A stretch of 64,000 bases of DNA from Photorhabdus heterorhabditis (GTDB taxonomy: Bacteria > Pseudomonadota > Gammaproteobacteria > Enterobacterales > Enterobacteriaceae), in contig NZ_RCWA01000001.1 of assembly GCF_018448905.1 (NCBI RefSeq), positions 186,001 through 250,000 on the forward strand. The letters are read 5' to 3'. The notes under the pieces were generated by a model. That model searched no databases and was not told the origin of the DNA. It was given only the letters and a program-made list of their open reading frames with translations. Below, piece by piece: positions 26,026-36,477 of the stretch; within the stretch, counting starts at the first letter, position 1, and each line of letters starts with the position of its first letter. Made by a program: the position numbers and the translations under genes.

Positions 26026-27372
26026 TTATTGGCTTAACGGGTTGAGCGGTTGCTTCTGTGTGGTCAGTCCGGCGTCTTTTTGTAATGTGTAGTAACGGCT
26101 AAGCAGGGCATTAAAGCGGTCGTCAGTTTTTTTTATCAGTGCGGGTGAGACGGTCTGCCCCTGTTCTATCGCCGTGGAGAATTGGCGTAACAATTCTTCC
26201 AGCGGCACTTCACGGTTGTGGCTGTTCTGTATCTGATAGATAGCTGTTTTCAGGTAAGAGAGGGTGAAACTGCCACGGTTGCGTTCCTGTTCAAGGATTT
26301 TGTCGGCCAGTTGCTGGAGTTGATGCTGAGTCTGATGCCAGCTGCCCTGTACTGGAGCGTTCTCCAGTCTTACGGCCTGTAACTGCCGCCAGCGGTCGGT
26401 TTCATGTTGTTGTTTGTTGTCCAGTGGCCAGGTTTTCTGTGCTATATCGGTCAGTTGTTCGGCATTTTGCAGCACGACCAGCGGGGAGGTGTCGGTTAAC
26501 CGGGTTAACTGTTGTCCATAGGTTTGCAGGTCGGGCTGATACAACCAGGCCAGTCTCGCGCCATCCTGTGTTCCGGTCAGGGCAGTGAGCTGTTGTTGTA
26601 AGGGTTTGTAAAACCCCAGCCAACTGCCCGTCAGGACAAAAACGCCCAGCAGTACACCCAGTCCGAAGCCCTGTAAGGCATTCATTGACCGGGGAGGTGG
26701 CTCAGGAAACCGGACCTGTACTTTGGGTTGATCGTCATAGCTGGTATCGTAGCTGGTTTCGGGTTCTGCCGGTTCCGGCTCTGTATTGGCGAGGTAAACC
26801 AGCGGCGGCATTTGCACCGGTTTGGCTGCGGGTTTGGGTATGATGCGGGCACTTTCCAGTTTTTTCGCGGTGTTTTGGAAAAACCATAATAGGTTTTCGA
26901 CTTTAGGCAGGCGTTTCAGATCGGATTGTTGGAGTCGGTCAACTATCAGCTGTAAGGCCCGTTCCGCCCGATAAATCATGCGCAGGTCGCGCGTGGTGTA
27001 ATCGTGCTGGCGCAGCGCATTGCCGCTGCGGGTGTTAAACCAGTCGAGCATTTCGGTCCGTACCGTCGGCTGTGGCGGCCATAGTTCATCCCACTGGCTG
27101 ACAATCACGCCAGCCAGCAGTTCACAGCCTTCGGTAAAACCGGACAGACCGCTCAGCTGCATTCGGGCCAGGGTGTAGTAAATTGCACTTTGTAAATCGA
27201 CGCCGTGGGAGCGGAACAGGGTCAGGGCCAGCGATTCAATCAGTTGCCAGTTTACCGCTGGCTGAGACGGGTGGTTAATTTTGTTGATTTCTTCGCGTAT
27301 CGCGGTGAATGCCGGCAGGTTCATTGGGTTACCGCCGGCACGGATAATCAGGTTTTCAGGGTGTTCACTCAT
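26026..27372 (-). CDS. VasL/TagA-like T6SS protein (ImpA-N domain plus membrane segment)
   Basis: 448 residues. An ImpA-type N-terminal domain (about 10-180; NWQLIESLALTLFRSHGVDL, GVIVSQWDELWPPQP) is shared with TssA, followed by a Pro-rich linker, one transmembrane segment (GLGVLLGVFVLTGSWLGFY, about 237-255) and a helical C-terminal part. TagA proteins of this layout stop or hold the distal end of the growing sheath at the opposite membrane; VasL is the name used in V. cholerae. It lies between tssM and vgrG exactly as vasL does in V. cholerae. The split between TagA and VasL function is not decided by sequence. Confidence 0.85.
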   Translation of the reverse strand: MSEHPENLIIRAGGNPMNLPAFTAIREEINKINHPSQPAVNWQLIESLALTLFRSHGVDLQSAIYYTLARMQLSGLSGFTEGCELLAGVIVSQWDELWPPQPTVRTEMLDWFNTRSGNALRQHDYTTRDLRMIYRAERALQLIVDRLQQSDLKRLPKVENLLWFFQNTAKKLESARIIPKPAAKPVQMPPLVYLANTEPEPAEPETSYDTSYDDQPKVQVRFPEPPPRSMNALQGFGLGVLLGVFVLTGSWLGFYKPLQQQLTALTGTQDGARLAWLYQPDLQTYGQQLTRLTDTSPLVVLQNAEQLTDIAQKTWPLDNKQQHETDRWRQLQAVRLENAPVQGSWHQTQHQLQQLADKILEQERNRGSFTLSYLKTAIYQIQNSHNREVPLEELLRQFSTAIEQGQTVSPALIKKTDDRFNALLSRYYTLQKDAGLTTQKQPLNPLSQ

Positions 27373-27391
27373 GGCAGTTCATCCTTACCTA

Positions 27392-27409
27392 CCCCCGCCG
27401 GCGCGGGGG
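27392..27409. repeat. GC-rich hairpin between tssM and vasL-like gene
   Basis: CCCCCGC / GCGGGGG arms with CGGC loop in a 51-base gap. A T-run follows on the plus strand, not on the coding strand. Could affect readthrough from tssM into the vgrG part of the operon. Confidence 0.5.
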
Positions 27410-27423
27410 ACAGGTTTTTTTGA

Positions 27424-30400
27424 TTAGTAGAGGGTGTCAGGCAGTTGGAATCGGCTGAATAGGCCACCGGCAAACGGGTTGTCAGATTCATCCACGTAGA
27501 TACGGTAGGTCATATCTCCGCCATCAACGGAGAACAGCACATCAAACGAATCCTGACGCACGTTGGTCAGTTTGCCACTGTTAATCAGCCTCAGCTGGGC
27601 CCACGGCCCGGTGAAGCTGATTGAACGCGGGGATTTGCCGCTGGCATCCGGTATCAGGGTGAGTTGACTTTCCACCCCGGCGCGCATGGAGTTTGGCCAG
27701 ACCAGATGTACGATGCTGCTGCGACCATGGGCATAATCGAGTAGCTGACCATCGAGATTGAGCAGGCTGCGGCGTTTGTTGCCAGTCAGGCTGATAGGCT
27801 CAATGGCAAACTGGGTACCAAGGCCATTTTGCGGGGTGAAGAAGGTGTCGCGGATACGGTCAGCCAGCTTCAGTTGTGCCAGTACATCCGGGCGGATAAG
27901 TTGTTGACCGTCAGCGCTGTAGGTTAGGTTGTTTTCAACAAATGGTTTGAGGTTCTGCTGATAGAAGGCATCCAGTGTCCCACCCGGACGGAAGAAGCGG
28001 TCGAACTCACTGAGCGGGACATCCTGAGTGGCATCCGGGTTGAATGGATAGCGTCCGGCCAGATAGGTCTGGTACTGTTTGACTACGTTGTCATGCCATT
28101 CAACTTCCAACGAGCGGACGGCTTCCATCATGACTACCCGCCATGTCTGTTCTGCCAGTTCGCCAACCCAGCGGTTAAGTGGCTCTGGCAGGTTTTTCGC
28201 CATCTGCTGCACGTCGAAAATCGGGTCGCTGTTGTTCTGTTCAAGCCGCATCTGAACGGCTTTCAGGGCGGCTTTGCCCGGCACGGGTGCGTTCTGGATA
28301 GCCAGCAGGTAGCGGTGTAGTGCAGTTAGTTTCTGGTAAACTTCCTGTAGGGTGCTGTTTTTTTCGCCGTATTCCATCAGTACCGCAGTTTCCGGGGCGA
28401 ATTCTCGGTTGACTCGCACCAACAGGCGGTAGTCCGGCGCATCACGTAACTGCTGCTGCTCTTTGGCGGGCAGGGTATCGTTAATCACCGGCAGGCGGGT
28501 GTTGTCGCTGAGGATTTGCAACGCCCGGCTGATTGGCTGTTCTCCGCTGATGACCTGCTCAATGGCGCCGATGGCCTGCGGGATATCAGTAAAATCGCGG
28601 ATGTCCAGATTGTTCATGGCGCTGCGCCAAGTGGCGGTGTAATCCCCCAGATATTGTTCTGTGATTTGTCGCTGGATTTCTTTACGGTCAGTTTCGCTGT
28701 ATTGGACGTTGTGTGACAGGTTCAGCACCCAACTGTCCATCACGGTGAGGTCAATCAACTGGTCGTCCTGTTTGACGAAGTAGTTGTTCAAACCATTCAT
28801 TGTCAGGAACTGGGGGATAATCAGCTGCTTGTCATTATTGGCGATAAAGATACTGTCAAAACTGGGGCCAATCTGGTCGCGCAAGTTGAGCGGTGGTGGC
28901 AGAGAATCCTGGGCTTTAAGGCGCAGGTTCTGATAGACCCGCTGGTAAATGGAAAGCTGACTGAGTTCCTTTTGGGCATTGATGAGTGGGAGCTTGTAAG
29001 GCGCGAAGCTGCTGATGGCTGCTGGGTCACCGGCTTCCCGTGCGGCCCGCCAGTCGGTGTGATCCAGAGCATAGTCCAGATGGGTCAGCAGTTGTTCCTG
29101 CGTCGGGCGCTGGCCGTTAAAGGTATGGCTCCAGCGTTCCCGCATATACTGTTCGACCAGCGATTTATTGCGACCACTGCCATCTTCCAGCATCCGTATG
29201 ATACGCAGTACTTCCAGTTTTTCTTCACTACCTTTGGGGGCGTGATTCAGGTCATCTAGCAGGCCGTTCATCAGGGCTGGCAGGAAGCGTTGAGACAGTA
29301 GTTGCAGATAGGTGCTTTCGACATACGGACCAACGTCCGAACCCTGATAGAGTCCCATATCAGCGAGCAGCCCTTTATGATGGTAATCGCCGTAGGCGAG
29401 GGTGGCTTGCCGGACAGGGTTGAGCAGGGGCAATTGTAAATTGCCGTTACGGTCTTCCCCTTTGGGTGGGGGAACGGATAGGAAGTTTTTAGCCTGCGTC
29501 AGGACTTCTTCGCCGGCCCGGTAGTTTTTCTGATAGTAGTAGTGCCAGCCGGTCCACAGGGCCAGTGCTATGACTGAGCCGGCGGTTGAGAAGGTCAGTA
29601 GTTTTCGGCGGTTCCGGCTTAACCAGAGGCGGTTCTCTGCGGCCAGATTGGGTTCGGCCAGCAGGACCTCTTCAAACAGCGTTCGGGTGAAATAGGGAGC
29701 GGTATCGGCGACCGGCCAGGTTGGAAATGCCTGGGGTCCCAGATGATACTGCACGGCAGCAGATTGGGTGAAGGTGTCATCCATCTGGCCGATTTGTTTC
29801 GACGAGGTGAGATAAACACCGCGCAGCCCGGGTTGTGCCGGTCCGCCGTTGTAGAGCAGGCCATCCAGCAGCTGTATCAGGTAACTGTGCAATCCCTGTA
29901 TCTGACGGGTAAAGCTGAATAGCGGACCGCGTTGGCTGATATCCACTTTGTTGAGCATCATATCCGGCATAGCGGCGTTAAGCTGTTGCATCCACTGGTG
30001 CCAGAATTGTGCCAGTTCGGTGTGCCAGCCGTCCTCATCTGAGGCGTTCAGGCTGAAGGTGACCCCCAAGATCTGTGCGCGCTGTGGTCTGTCCAATGAC
30101 TGGAATGCTGCACCAAAGCCGTGTAGCAAATCAAGTTTGGTCAGTACCAGATAGAAGGGAAGATGGTTGTGTAAGGTTAATCGCAGATCTTGCAGGCGCA
30201 GGTGGAGCGCAGCGATATACCGTTCACGTTGTTCTTTGTTGTCGGTCAGTAAACGGTGGGTATCTACGGTCAAGATAATACCGTTAAGAGGCTGACGCTG
30301 ACGGTTTTCAGTCAGCCAGGTAAGCAGGGCATGCCACAGACGAGTGGGCAGTTGGGGCTTGTTGCTATCCGGCATGGCTGTTTGGTCAATAAGGAAACCG

Positions 30401-30969
30401 TCCGGGTCGATAATGACCGCTTTTTCTCCTAGCCAACAGCGTAGGTGCAGTGGAAGACCATCTTCCCCTTTCAGAGCGTCTGGCGCGGCAATGTCAGTCA
30501 ATTTGTAACCTTCCTGGATAAGCGAAGTTTTGCCGCTGTCGGTGTTGCCAATCATTAAGTACCAGGGGCGTTGGTAAAGGTAATCCCAGGTGCCGAGATG
30601 GCGTTGTAGCTGCGCTTTCCAGTGGTTGAGGTAGCTGTCCTGACGAGCAATGTCGGTCAGCACCGGATCAACGACTTTCAGTTCCACATCTAGTTTTAAT
30701 TTTTCCAGTTGCTGTAAGCGACGCCAGATTTTTGTGCCGACAAAACCTAGTACTACCAGGATGATGATAGCGGTTGCCAGCCAGCGGGCAGAGAGATTTT
30801 CCAGCGGGTAAGTTTGTTTGAACTGCCAGCTCGGTCCCCACCACCATATCCAGATAAGAGCCAGGCAGGGCAGAAGAGCCAGTATCAGCGAGAATGTGGC
30901 TTTGAGTGGTGGCAAACGCGGCATTGCCGGTTTTTTGATATTTTTCAGAAGAAGAGAAAGCCAGTTCAT
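27424..30969 (-). CDS. tssM: TssM (IcmF/VasK) inner-membrane component
   Basis: 1181 residues, normal for the family. Forms the T6SS membrane complex with TssL and TssJ. Two N-terminal transmembrane segments (about 23-45 and 63-80), a Walker A motif GNTDSGKT at 141-148 in the cytoplasmic GTPase-like domain, a third transmembrane segment near 459-476 (STAGSVIALALWTGWHYYY), then a long helical periplasmic region and the C-terminal beta domain that contacts TssJ (TFFTPQNGLGTQFAIEPIS, LVWPNSM). ATGA overlap with the tssA stop. Confidence 0.97.
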   Translation of the reverse strand: MNWLSLLLKNIKKPAMPRLPPLKATFSLILALLPCLALIWIWWWGPSWQFKQTYPLENLSARWLATAIIILVVLGFVGTKIWRRLQQLEKLKLDVELKVVDPVLTDIARQDSYLNHWKAQLQRHLGTWDYLYQRPWYLMIGNTDSGKTSLIQEGYKLTDIAAPDALKGEDGLPLHLRCWLGEKAVIIDPDGFLIDQTAMPDSNKPQLPTRLWHALLTWLTENRQRQPLNGIILTVDTHRLLTDNKEQRERYIAALHLRLQDLRLTLHNHLPFYLVLTKLDLLHGFGAAFQSLDRPQRAQILGVTFSLNASDEDGWHTELAQFWHQWMQQLNAAMPDMMLNKVDISQRGPLFSFTRQIQGLHSYLIQLLDGLLYNGGPAQPGLRGVYLTSSKQIGQMDDTFTQSAAVQYHLGPQAFPTWPVADTAPYFTRTLFEEVLLAEPNLAAENRLWLSRNRRKLLTFSTAGSVIALALWTGWHYYYQKNYRAGEEVLTQAKNFLSVPPPKGEDRNGNLQLPLLNPVRQATLAYGDYHHKGLLADMGLYQGSDVGPYVESTYLQLLSQRFLPALMNGLLDDLNHAPKGSEEKLEVLRIIRMLEDGSGRNKSLVEQYMRERWSHTFNGQRPTQEQLLTHLDYALDHTDWRAAREAGDPAAISSFAPYKLPLINAQKELSQLSIYQRVYQNLRLKAQDSLPPPLNLRDQIGPSFDSIFIANNDKQLIIPQFLTMNGLNNYFVKQDDQLIDLTVMDSWVLNLSHNVQYSETDRKEIQRQITEQYLGDYTATWRSAMNNLDIRDFTDIPQAIGAIEQVISGEQPISRALQILSDNTRLPVINDTLPAKEQQQLRDAPDYRLLVRVNREFAPETAVLMEYGEKNSTLQEVYQKLTALHRYLLAIQNAPVPGKAALKAVQMRLEQNNSDPIFDVQQMAKNLPEPLNRWVGELAEQTWRVVMMEAVRSLEVEWHDNVVKQYQTYLAGRYPFNPDATQDVPLSEFDRFFRPGGTLDAFYQQNLKPFVENNLTYSADGQQLIRPDVLAQLKLADRIRDTFFTPQNGLGTQFAIEPISLTGNKRRSLLNLDGQLLDYAHGRSSIVHLVWPNSMRAGVESQLTLIPDASGKSPRSISFTGPWAQLRLINSGKLTNVRQDSFDVLFSVDGGDMTYRIYVDESDNPFAGGLFSRFQLPDTLY

Positions 30970-32381
30970 GGGTTAACGCTCCTGTTTGCTGCCGTATCCT
31001 TTGGCGGGCAGTGAGTTGAGGCTTTTTCTGCCAGTCCTGCCAACAGGCTGGGTTCCCAATGGGTGAGTAACATGTGTTGTCCTGCCTGCAATAGATGTCG
31101 GTAATGTTGTTGCGCCAGTGCGGTCATTCCCGCTTTTTCAAACAATTGTGCCGTGAGCAGTTGACCGTAGAACTGATCTCGGGGTTCAGTCAGTTGTTGC
31201 TGATGTTGTTCTGCTGCGTTGAGTGCCGCTTCCAGTCCATGTTGTTGGAAACATTGCCAGATAGCTTTTTGATCCTGAGTGGAGCCGCCACTACTCGTAG
31301 TGGTTGTTGGGGGTTGCAGCCAGTTCAGGGTTGTGGCTGAAATAAATGGACTCATATCGGAAAAATATAGGGTCTGTAAAATCGGCAAGCGGTCAAGAAA
31401 TGCTTTCAGTTCATCACGGATGGCGTTGGCAACTGCGGTATAACCTAGTTTCTCGGCGGCTTGAGCTGCGATAGCATGTCCGTCAAGCCAGTAAGGGGCG
31501 AGCGTCAGGCTCTGCTCTATCTGTTGCAGTAAAGACTTATCGGCAGCGGGCAGTTTCGTCAGATAATCCGCAGTACGGTCTGCTGAGATGGGCGCCAGTG
31601 GAGTTTTGCCTTCGCTGTTGGCTATCGGTGCGGTAGTCAGTGTGTACCAGATTGCATAACGGCGCAGCCGATAGCCCGTAGAGGAGTCAGGCTGGCGTTC
31701 GCATAGTAGATCGGCCACAGTCAGCAGTGTCTGTTTCCAGGCTTTTTCACTGGAGCTGTCTACCGCTATGTCCGGCGCTGGGGGAACGGCCGGTTGTGTT
31801 GTGTTTTCTGCTGGTTCCGTGGGGGCTGCTACCAGTTTGGGGGTCGGCTTGCGGGCATAGCGGGAACGTAACTGATCGATCTCTTTAGCCAGTGCCGGTT
31901 CGTCGGTATGCCAGCATTGCGCCAGATGAGCGAGTGCGCCTTGTGCTTCTTCCCGTTGAGTCTCATCCGCTTGTTCACAGAAGCTAGCCTGAGCAGAGTC
32001 AAAACGTTTAATAACCTGCTGCGCCAGACGGCGCTTAAGCAGGGGTTTTTGTGGCCAGGCAATCTGCCAGTAATGTTTGATGTAATCGGCTAGCAGTTCC
32101 ATTGCCAGTATTAGCTCAGCGGGGTTGCCGCTGTGTTGTAGTGTCCGCAACAGGTGAACCATCAGCCTGAAATCTTTACTTTTTTCGCTGAATAGTTGCA
32201 GCGCCTGGCGCTGGATTTCTTCAATGTTGATCGTGGAATGGGCCAGTGATCCCAGCTTAATCATTTCACCATCAATATATTCCCAAGCCAGTTCGTTCTC
32301 ATTCAGTTCCTTGCTGGTCAGTTCGTCTGATAGCGGTGTCAGCAGGAGTTCCTGCCAGTCAAATTGTTTCCTGATATCCAT
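30966..32381 (-). CDS. tssA: TssA (ImpA/VasJ) baseplate-sheath cap protein
   Basis: About 471 residues. TssA recruits baseplate and guides tail-tube and sheath polymerisation. N-terminal ImpA domain (FRLMVHLLRTLQHSGNPAEL, ELLADYIKHYWQIAWPQKP), then a VasJ-type helical C-terminus (ADLLCERQPDSSTGYRLRRY, AIAAQAAEKLGYTAVANAI). I place the start at ATG 32381 (MDIRKQFDW), preceded by GGTGA; in-frame GTG and TTG codons lie up to 12 bases upstream. Stop overlaps the tssM start. Confidence 0.93.
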   Translation of the reverse strand: MDIRKQFDWQELLLTPLSDELTSKELNENELAWEYIDGEMIKLGSLAHSTINIEEIQRQALQLFSEKSKDFRLMVHLLRTLQHSGNPAELILAMELLADYIKHYWQIAWPQKPLLKRRLAQQVIKRFDSAQASFCEQADETQREEAQGALAHLAQCWHTDEPALAKEIDQLRSRYARKPTPKLVAAPTEPAENTTQPAVPPAPDIAVDSSSEKAWKQTLLTVADLLCERQPDSSTGYRLRRYAIWYTLTTAPIANSEGKTPLAPISADRTADYLTKLPAADKSLLQQIEQSLTLAPYWLDGHAIAAQAAEKLGYTAVANAIRDELKAFLDRLPILQTLYFSDMSPFISATTLNWLQPPTTTTSSGGSTQDQKAIWQCFQQHGLEAALNAAEQHQQQLTEPRDQFYGQLLTAQLFEKAGMTALAQQHYRHLLQAGQHMLLTHWEPSLLAGLAEKASTHCPPKDTAANRSVNP

Positions 32382-32386
32382 TGGGA

Positions 32387-33034
32387 TCACCAACGACAGG
32401 CGGAGCGTAAGGGTTTTACCGCCTGTTCCAGTTGAGAAATGTTGAATGTCATCCGGTTTCCGTTGCTGGTTTTGATGGTCAGGGTGTCACCTGTCATCAG
32501 TCGTTTGAGTGTTTCAATGCCCGGTAGCCCACGGCTGGATTCCAGCAAGTAACCGTTTTCGCGCAAAAACCAGTCAGCACTGAATTGGGTTACGTCAGTC
32601 GAAATCATGACTGTGCCGCTGTCTTGTGGCGTCGTCAGGGCGACTTGTATCCGGGTAATGCTATCGATACAACTCAGTACGAGTACCGGTCGTGGAGGTG
32701 GAACGCCGATCGCAGGTGTAGTGAGTATGACGCGGGTCGGTATTCCTTTGGATTGAGTCGTGATAAAACCCGTTGAGTGGTCAGTCCGTTTCATTTCCTG
32801 TTCCATGGCTTGTCGCCAAGCCGGGCCAGTTTTTTCTAACGGAATGACGACAGCACTATCCACTTTATCTAATAGACGGTCATAGCAATCCAGCCTGATC
32901 AGCGGTGAAGGTTCTGAACGGCATTGCAGCAAGGCCGGTAGCGAGGGCGCCGTTGTGGTTTCCTGAGCTGGCTGAATTTCAGGTGTGCCAGTCAGGGATG
33001 CGATTAATGAACTGACAAGTAAAAAGAAACTCAT
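32387..33034 (-). CDS. vasI: VasI-family T6SS-associated protein
   Basis: 215 residues. VasI (VCA0118-type) is a T6SS accessory protein of unclear function. Short hydrophobic N-terminus (MSFFLLVSSLIASLTGTP) that may be a signal peptide; the family Cys patch LLQCRSEPSPLIRLDCYDRL at about 35-55; then ADWFLRENGYLLESSRGLPG and a C-terminal RMTFNISQLEQAVKPLRSAC. Position between the VasH-like regulator and tssA matches V. cholerae. ATGA overlap with the upstream gene. Confidence 0.88.
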   Translation of the reverse strand: MSFFLLVSSLIASLTGTPEIQPAQETTTAPSLPALLQCRSEPSPLIRLDCYDRLLDKVDSAVVIPLEKTGPAWRQAMEQEMKRTDHSTGFITTQSKGIPTRVILTTPAIGVPPPRPVLVLSCIDSITRIQVALTTPQDSGTVMISTDVTQFSADWFLRENGYLLESSRGLPGIETLKRLMTGDTLTIKTSNGNRMTFNISQLEQAVKPLRSACRW

Positions 33035-33831
33035 AATTTACACCTGTATTTCGCCAGCTTGTAGGTCAGTGTGCGTGGTGCAATGCCTAAGCTTTCTGCA
33101 ATCCGTTTGGTGTTATCGCCATAGATGTGTTGGCGTTGGACCAATATTGCACATTCAAACTCTTCAAGTGCCTGTGGCAGGTTGTCGATTTTGCTGTAAT
33201 CGTGAGAGATGTTGGCCGATGTTTTGTTTTCTGAGGTGGTGCTCAACGAAGCCAGTAGTTCATCAAGTTGTTTTTCTTTCTGGCGTTGAGCTTGAAAAAC
33301 TTGACGAATTTGGCGTAGTTGTTCACGCAGTTGTTCCAACTCCTGTAATTTTTTCAGTCGGTGCTGCATGACATGGCAGTAGATGTAAAACATGTTGTTA
33401 TCGTCAGCAAAACGATGAGCATCTTCGGCGAAAACAGCAATCACACCACATGCTTGTCCGTTGCAGTTGAACAGTGGGATGGCATGTAAGCCACAGCGGT
33501 AGGGCAACTCTTCTATAAAGGTGCGAAAGTTCTGATTGTCTATTCGTACCCCTTGATTGAGTGATTCCCATGTTATAGGTGTGCCTTTATACAGAATTTG
33601 TACCAGCGGGTGGTTGATATCGCCGATATTGACATCCAGTTGTAGGGCGCTTATCTGGTTTGGTGCTGGTAACCGATAACATTCCAGACGGTTTTCATTC
33701 ATGTTAAGTAGGGAAACCAGCAAGGCATCAAAACGCTGGCGTTGGTGGTTCACCTGAAGAAAGTGATGAACCAGTTGCTCAATCGAGTCATTTTCCAGTA
33801 ACGCTAATGCGCTTTTCAGCCGTTGTTTCAT
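33031..33831 (-). CDS. VasH-like regulator lacking the AAA+ domain (GAF plus Fis-type HTH)
   Basis: 266 residues. V. cholerae VasH, at the same place in the cluster, is a sigma-54 activator with GAF, AAA+ and Fis-type HTH domains. Here a GAF-like sensor (about 1-160; GLHAIPLFNCNGQACGVIAV) leads through a coiled coil (about 158-205; KLQELEQLREQLRQIRQ) straight to the Fis HTH (about 222-266; TKRIAESLGIAPRTLTYKLA). No Walker A, no GAFTGA and no arginine finger are present, and the frame is continuous with 4-base overlaps on both sides, so this is an orderly domain loss and not a frameshift. It may act as a DNA-binding regulator or repressor independent of sigma-54. Confidence 0.85.
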   Translation of the reverse strand: MKQRLKSALALLENDSIEQLVHHFLQVNHQRQRFDALLVSLLNMNENRLECYRLPAPNQISALQLDVNIGDINHPLVQILYKGTPITWESLNQGVRIDNQNFRTFIEELPYRCGLHAIPLFNCNGQACGVIAVFAEDAHRFADDNNMFYIYCHVMQHRLKKLQELEQLREQLRQIRQVFQAQRQKEKQLDELLASLSTTSENKTSANISHDYSKIDNLPQALEEFECAILVQRQHIYGDNTKRIAESLGIAPRTLTYKLAKYRCKL

Positions 33832-36467
33832 TGGAGTTCCTCAACCACCGCGTTGAATTCATGTTCATCAACGGTTAGCTGGATAGCCCGGATCTGTTTC
33901 CCTGAGGCCATTTTTTGCAGCAACAGCAGAGATAGCGGTGGTAACAACGCGCCGTCAATGATTGACTCCAGCATTCGTGCACCGTTTTCAGCACGAGTTG
34001 CTCGTTGCAGGATTTCTTCAATCACGTCATCACTGATGGTGACTTCAGCATTGAAACGTTGACGCAACAGGTTATCGAGGCGAGCCAGTTTGCCTTGAAT
34101 GATAGTTTTCAGGGTGTCGTATCCCAGAGGCCGGTAAGGTACGACTTCCATTCGCGCCAATAATGCCGGTTTGAAGAATGCCGCCAGTTCAGGGTAGAGC
34201 AGGTCATTCATCTTTTCCGGTTTATCGGCATTATCAACGATAGTTTGATAGCCAAGGTTGGATGTCAGGAAGAAGACGATATTTTTACAGTCAATCACCC
34301 GGCCTTCACCGTCAGCCAGTTCTCCTTTGTCGAATGCTTGATAGAACAGGTTGAGTACGTCAGGATGCGCTTTTTCCACTTCATCAAGTAGGACGACGGA
34401 ATACGGTTTCTGGCGAATGGCTTCGGTGAGTACGCCACCTTCCCCATATCCGACATAGCCCGGCGGTGAACCAATCAGGCGAGAAACCGTGTGTTTTTCC
34501 TGAAATTCGGACATGTTGATGGTAGTCAGGTACTGACGGCCACCGAACATTAATTCCGCAAGCTGTAAAACGGTTTCGGTTTTACCAACACCGCTTGGCC
34601 CCACTAGCAGGAAGGCCCCCAGTGGGCGACCAGGACGGCGCAGGTCTGCTCTGGCAGTTAATAGATGTTGATGCAGGCATTTGATAGCAAATTCCTGCCC
34701 TTTGATGCTTTGCCCCAGATGAATTGGCAGTTCAGTGACAATGGATAATTCACTCTGTGACAAACGGTTAAGGGGGACGCCAGTCCATTCGGCGATAACC
34801 GCCGCAATTTGGTTTTTATCCACATGAGGGGAAACCAGCGTTTGTTGTTGCTGTAACTGTTCCAACTGTTGATTAAGTTCAGACAGTTTTGTAACCAGTT
34901 CTTCCGTCACGATTTCCGCAGGTGCTTCATGCTCTTCGGTTTCATCGGGTGTTTCATTTGTTAACAGTTGACGGCGCAGTTCAATAACTTGTTGAACCAA
35001 TTGCTGTTGTTGTTGCCAACTGGTTTCCAGTTCAGCCAGTTTTTCTGCCGTTTCCTGTTGTTGTTGTTGAAGCGCCTCTAGCCTGTCAGTATGTTGGTTC
35101 AGCCCCATGCGCTGTTCTCTCGTCAGCACATCCGATTCCATTTGCTGCTGGTGGCGCTGATTTTTTAGTGCGGAAATCTGACGCGGTGGTGAAGTCAGAT
35201 TGATGGCAACGCGTGCACAGGCGGTATCTAATACGTCAATAGCTTTATCTGGTAACTGGCGACCGGAGAGGTAACGGTCACTTAATACGGCGGAGGCTTT
35301 CAGTGCTTCGTCATCGATCAATACGCCATGAGATTGTTCATAAATTGCCCGCAGGCCACGCATAATGATAATGGCTTCTTCCGCTGTGGGTTCCGCCACT
35401 TTGACTAGTTGAAAACGGCGAGAGAGAGCAGCATCTTTTTCAAAATATTTTTTGTATTCGCCCCAAGTGGTTGCGGCAATAGTTTTCAGTTCACCACGTG
35501 CCAGAGCGGGTTTCAGCAAGTTAGAGATATCCAGTCCGCCTTGTTGATTACCCGCACCAATTAGCGTATGAGCTTCATCGATAAATAGAATAATCGGTAC
35601 AGATGACTGGCTGATTTCACTCATTATGCCTTTGAAACGTTTTTCAAATTCTCCTTTTACCGCCGCACCTGCCTGTAATGCACCCAGATCCAGTGTCATC
35701 AATTCACTGTTGCGCAATTTTTCTGGTACTTGATTGTCGATAATGCGCAGAGCCAGTCCTTCAATTAATGCGCTTTTCCCCACGCCCGCTTCACCCACCA
35801 CAATGGGGTTATTTTTACGTCGGCGGCAAAGAATATCGATCATCAGGTCGATTTCGGCGTCACGGCACAGAACGGGATCGAGTTTTCCCTGACGAGCCTG
35901 TTCTGTCATATTTTGGGCAAAACGGGTGAGTAAGCTGTCACTATTGGCTGCGTTTTTGCCTTGTCCGTTTTTATCGTTTTCTACAACCGGTTGTTCCGCT
36001 GAACCTGCTGTCCACTGAGTAAAATTCTGGCGCAGTAATTCGCGGTTAATTCCCGATAGCAAACGGGAAGATTGTGGTGTCAGGTAGCGTAATGGGCTGA
36101 ACAATAGTGTCATCAGCATGACACCGCTGCGTAATTCCTGATGCTGCATCTCGGTTGATGCTAACAGCCAGCTATCCTGTAGCCATTCCACCAACATGGG
36201 TGAGAAGCTGGGGTAGGCTTGTACCATTGCCTGATGGTGAGGGACCATCTGATCAAGCTGTTCTTTTAGCAAGTCACTGTCCACTTCGGCTTGGCTGAAG
36301 ATCGCTCTGACATCACTGAGAGGCGTGTTGATCATCTGCAACAGTAGCTGAGAGACCGTGATCTCAGGTTGCTGCTGACTGACACACTGCGCTGCCGCCG
36401 TTTCCAGCGCATGCCGGGTCATCGGATTTAAGCGGTTAACTAATGTGGGTAGATCAATCTGAATCAT
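33828..36467 (-). CDS. clpV: ClpV/TssH, T6SS sheath-disassembly AAA+ ATPase
   Basis: 879 residues. Recycles the contracted TssBC sheath. N-terminal Clp repeats (about 1-150), first AAA+ with Walker A GEAGVGKS at 225-232 and Walker B LFIDEAH at 294-300, a Gln-rich coiled-coil middle domain (about 430-545), second AAA+ with GPSGVGKT at 623-630 and [11 protein letters not shown]. The unusually Gln-rich coiled coil is longer than in ClpB-like paralogues. It sits between tssL and the VasH-like gene; ATGA overlap downstream. Confidence 0.97.
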   Translation of the reverse strand: MIQIDLPTLVNRLNPMTRHALETAAAQCVSQQQPEITVSQLLLQMINTPLSDVRAIFSQAEVDSDLLKEQLDQMVPHHQAMVQAYPSFSPMLVEWLQDSWLLASTEMQHQELRSGVMLMTLLFSPLRYLTPQSSRLLSGINRELLRQNFTQWTAGSAEQPVVENDKNGQGKNAANSDSLLTRFAQNMTEQARQGKLDPVLCRDAEIDLMIDILCRRRKNNPIVVGEAGVGKSALIEGLALRIIDNQVPEKLRNSELMTLDLGALQAGAAVKGEFEKRFKGIMSEISQSSVPIILFIDEAHTLIGAGNQQGGLDISNLLKPALARGELKTIAATTWGEYKKYFEKDAALSRRFQLVKVAEPTAEEAIIIMRGLRAIYEQSHGVLIDDEALKASAVLSDRYLSGRQLPDKAIDVLDTACARVAINLTSPPRQISALKNQRHQQQMESDVLTREQRMGLNQHTDRLEALQQQQQETAEKLAELETSWQQQQQLVQQVIELRRQLLTNETPDETEEHEAPAEIVTEELVTKLSELNQQLEQLQQQQTLVSPHVDKNQIAAVIAEWTGVPLNRLSQSELSIVTELPIHLGQSIKGQEFAIKCLHQHLLTARADLRRPGRPLGAFLLVGPSGVGKTETVLQLAELMFGGRQYLTTINMSEFQEKHTVSRLIGSPPGYVGYGEGGVLTEAIRQKPYSVVLLDEVEKAHPDVLNLFYQAFDKGELADGEGRVIDCKNIVFFLTSNLGYQTIVDNADKPEKMNDLLYPELAAFFKPALLARMEVVPYRPLGYDTLKTIIQGKLARLDNLLRQRFNAEVTISDDVIEEILQRATRAENGARMLESIIDGALLPPLSLLLLQKMASGKQIRAIQLTVDEHEFNAVVEELQ

Positions 36468-36477
36468 CGGTTATTTC

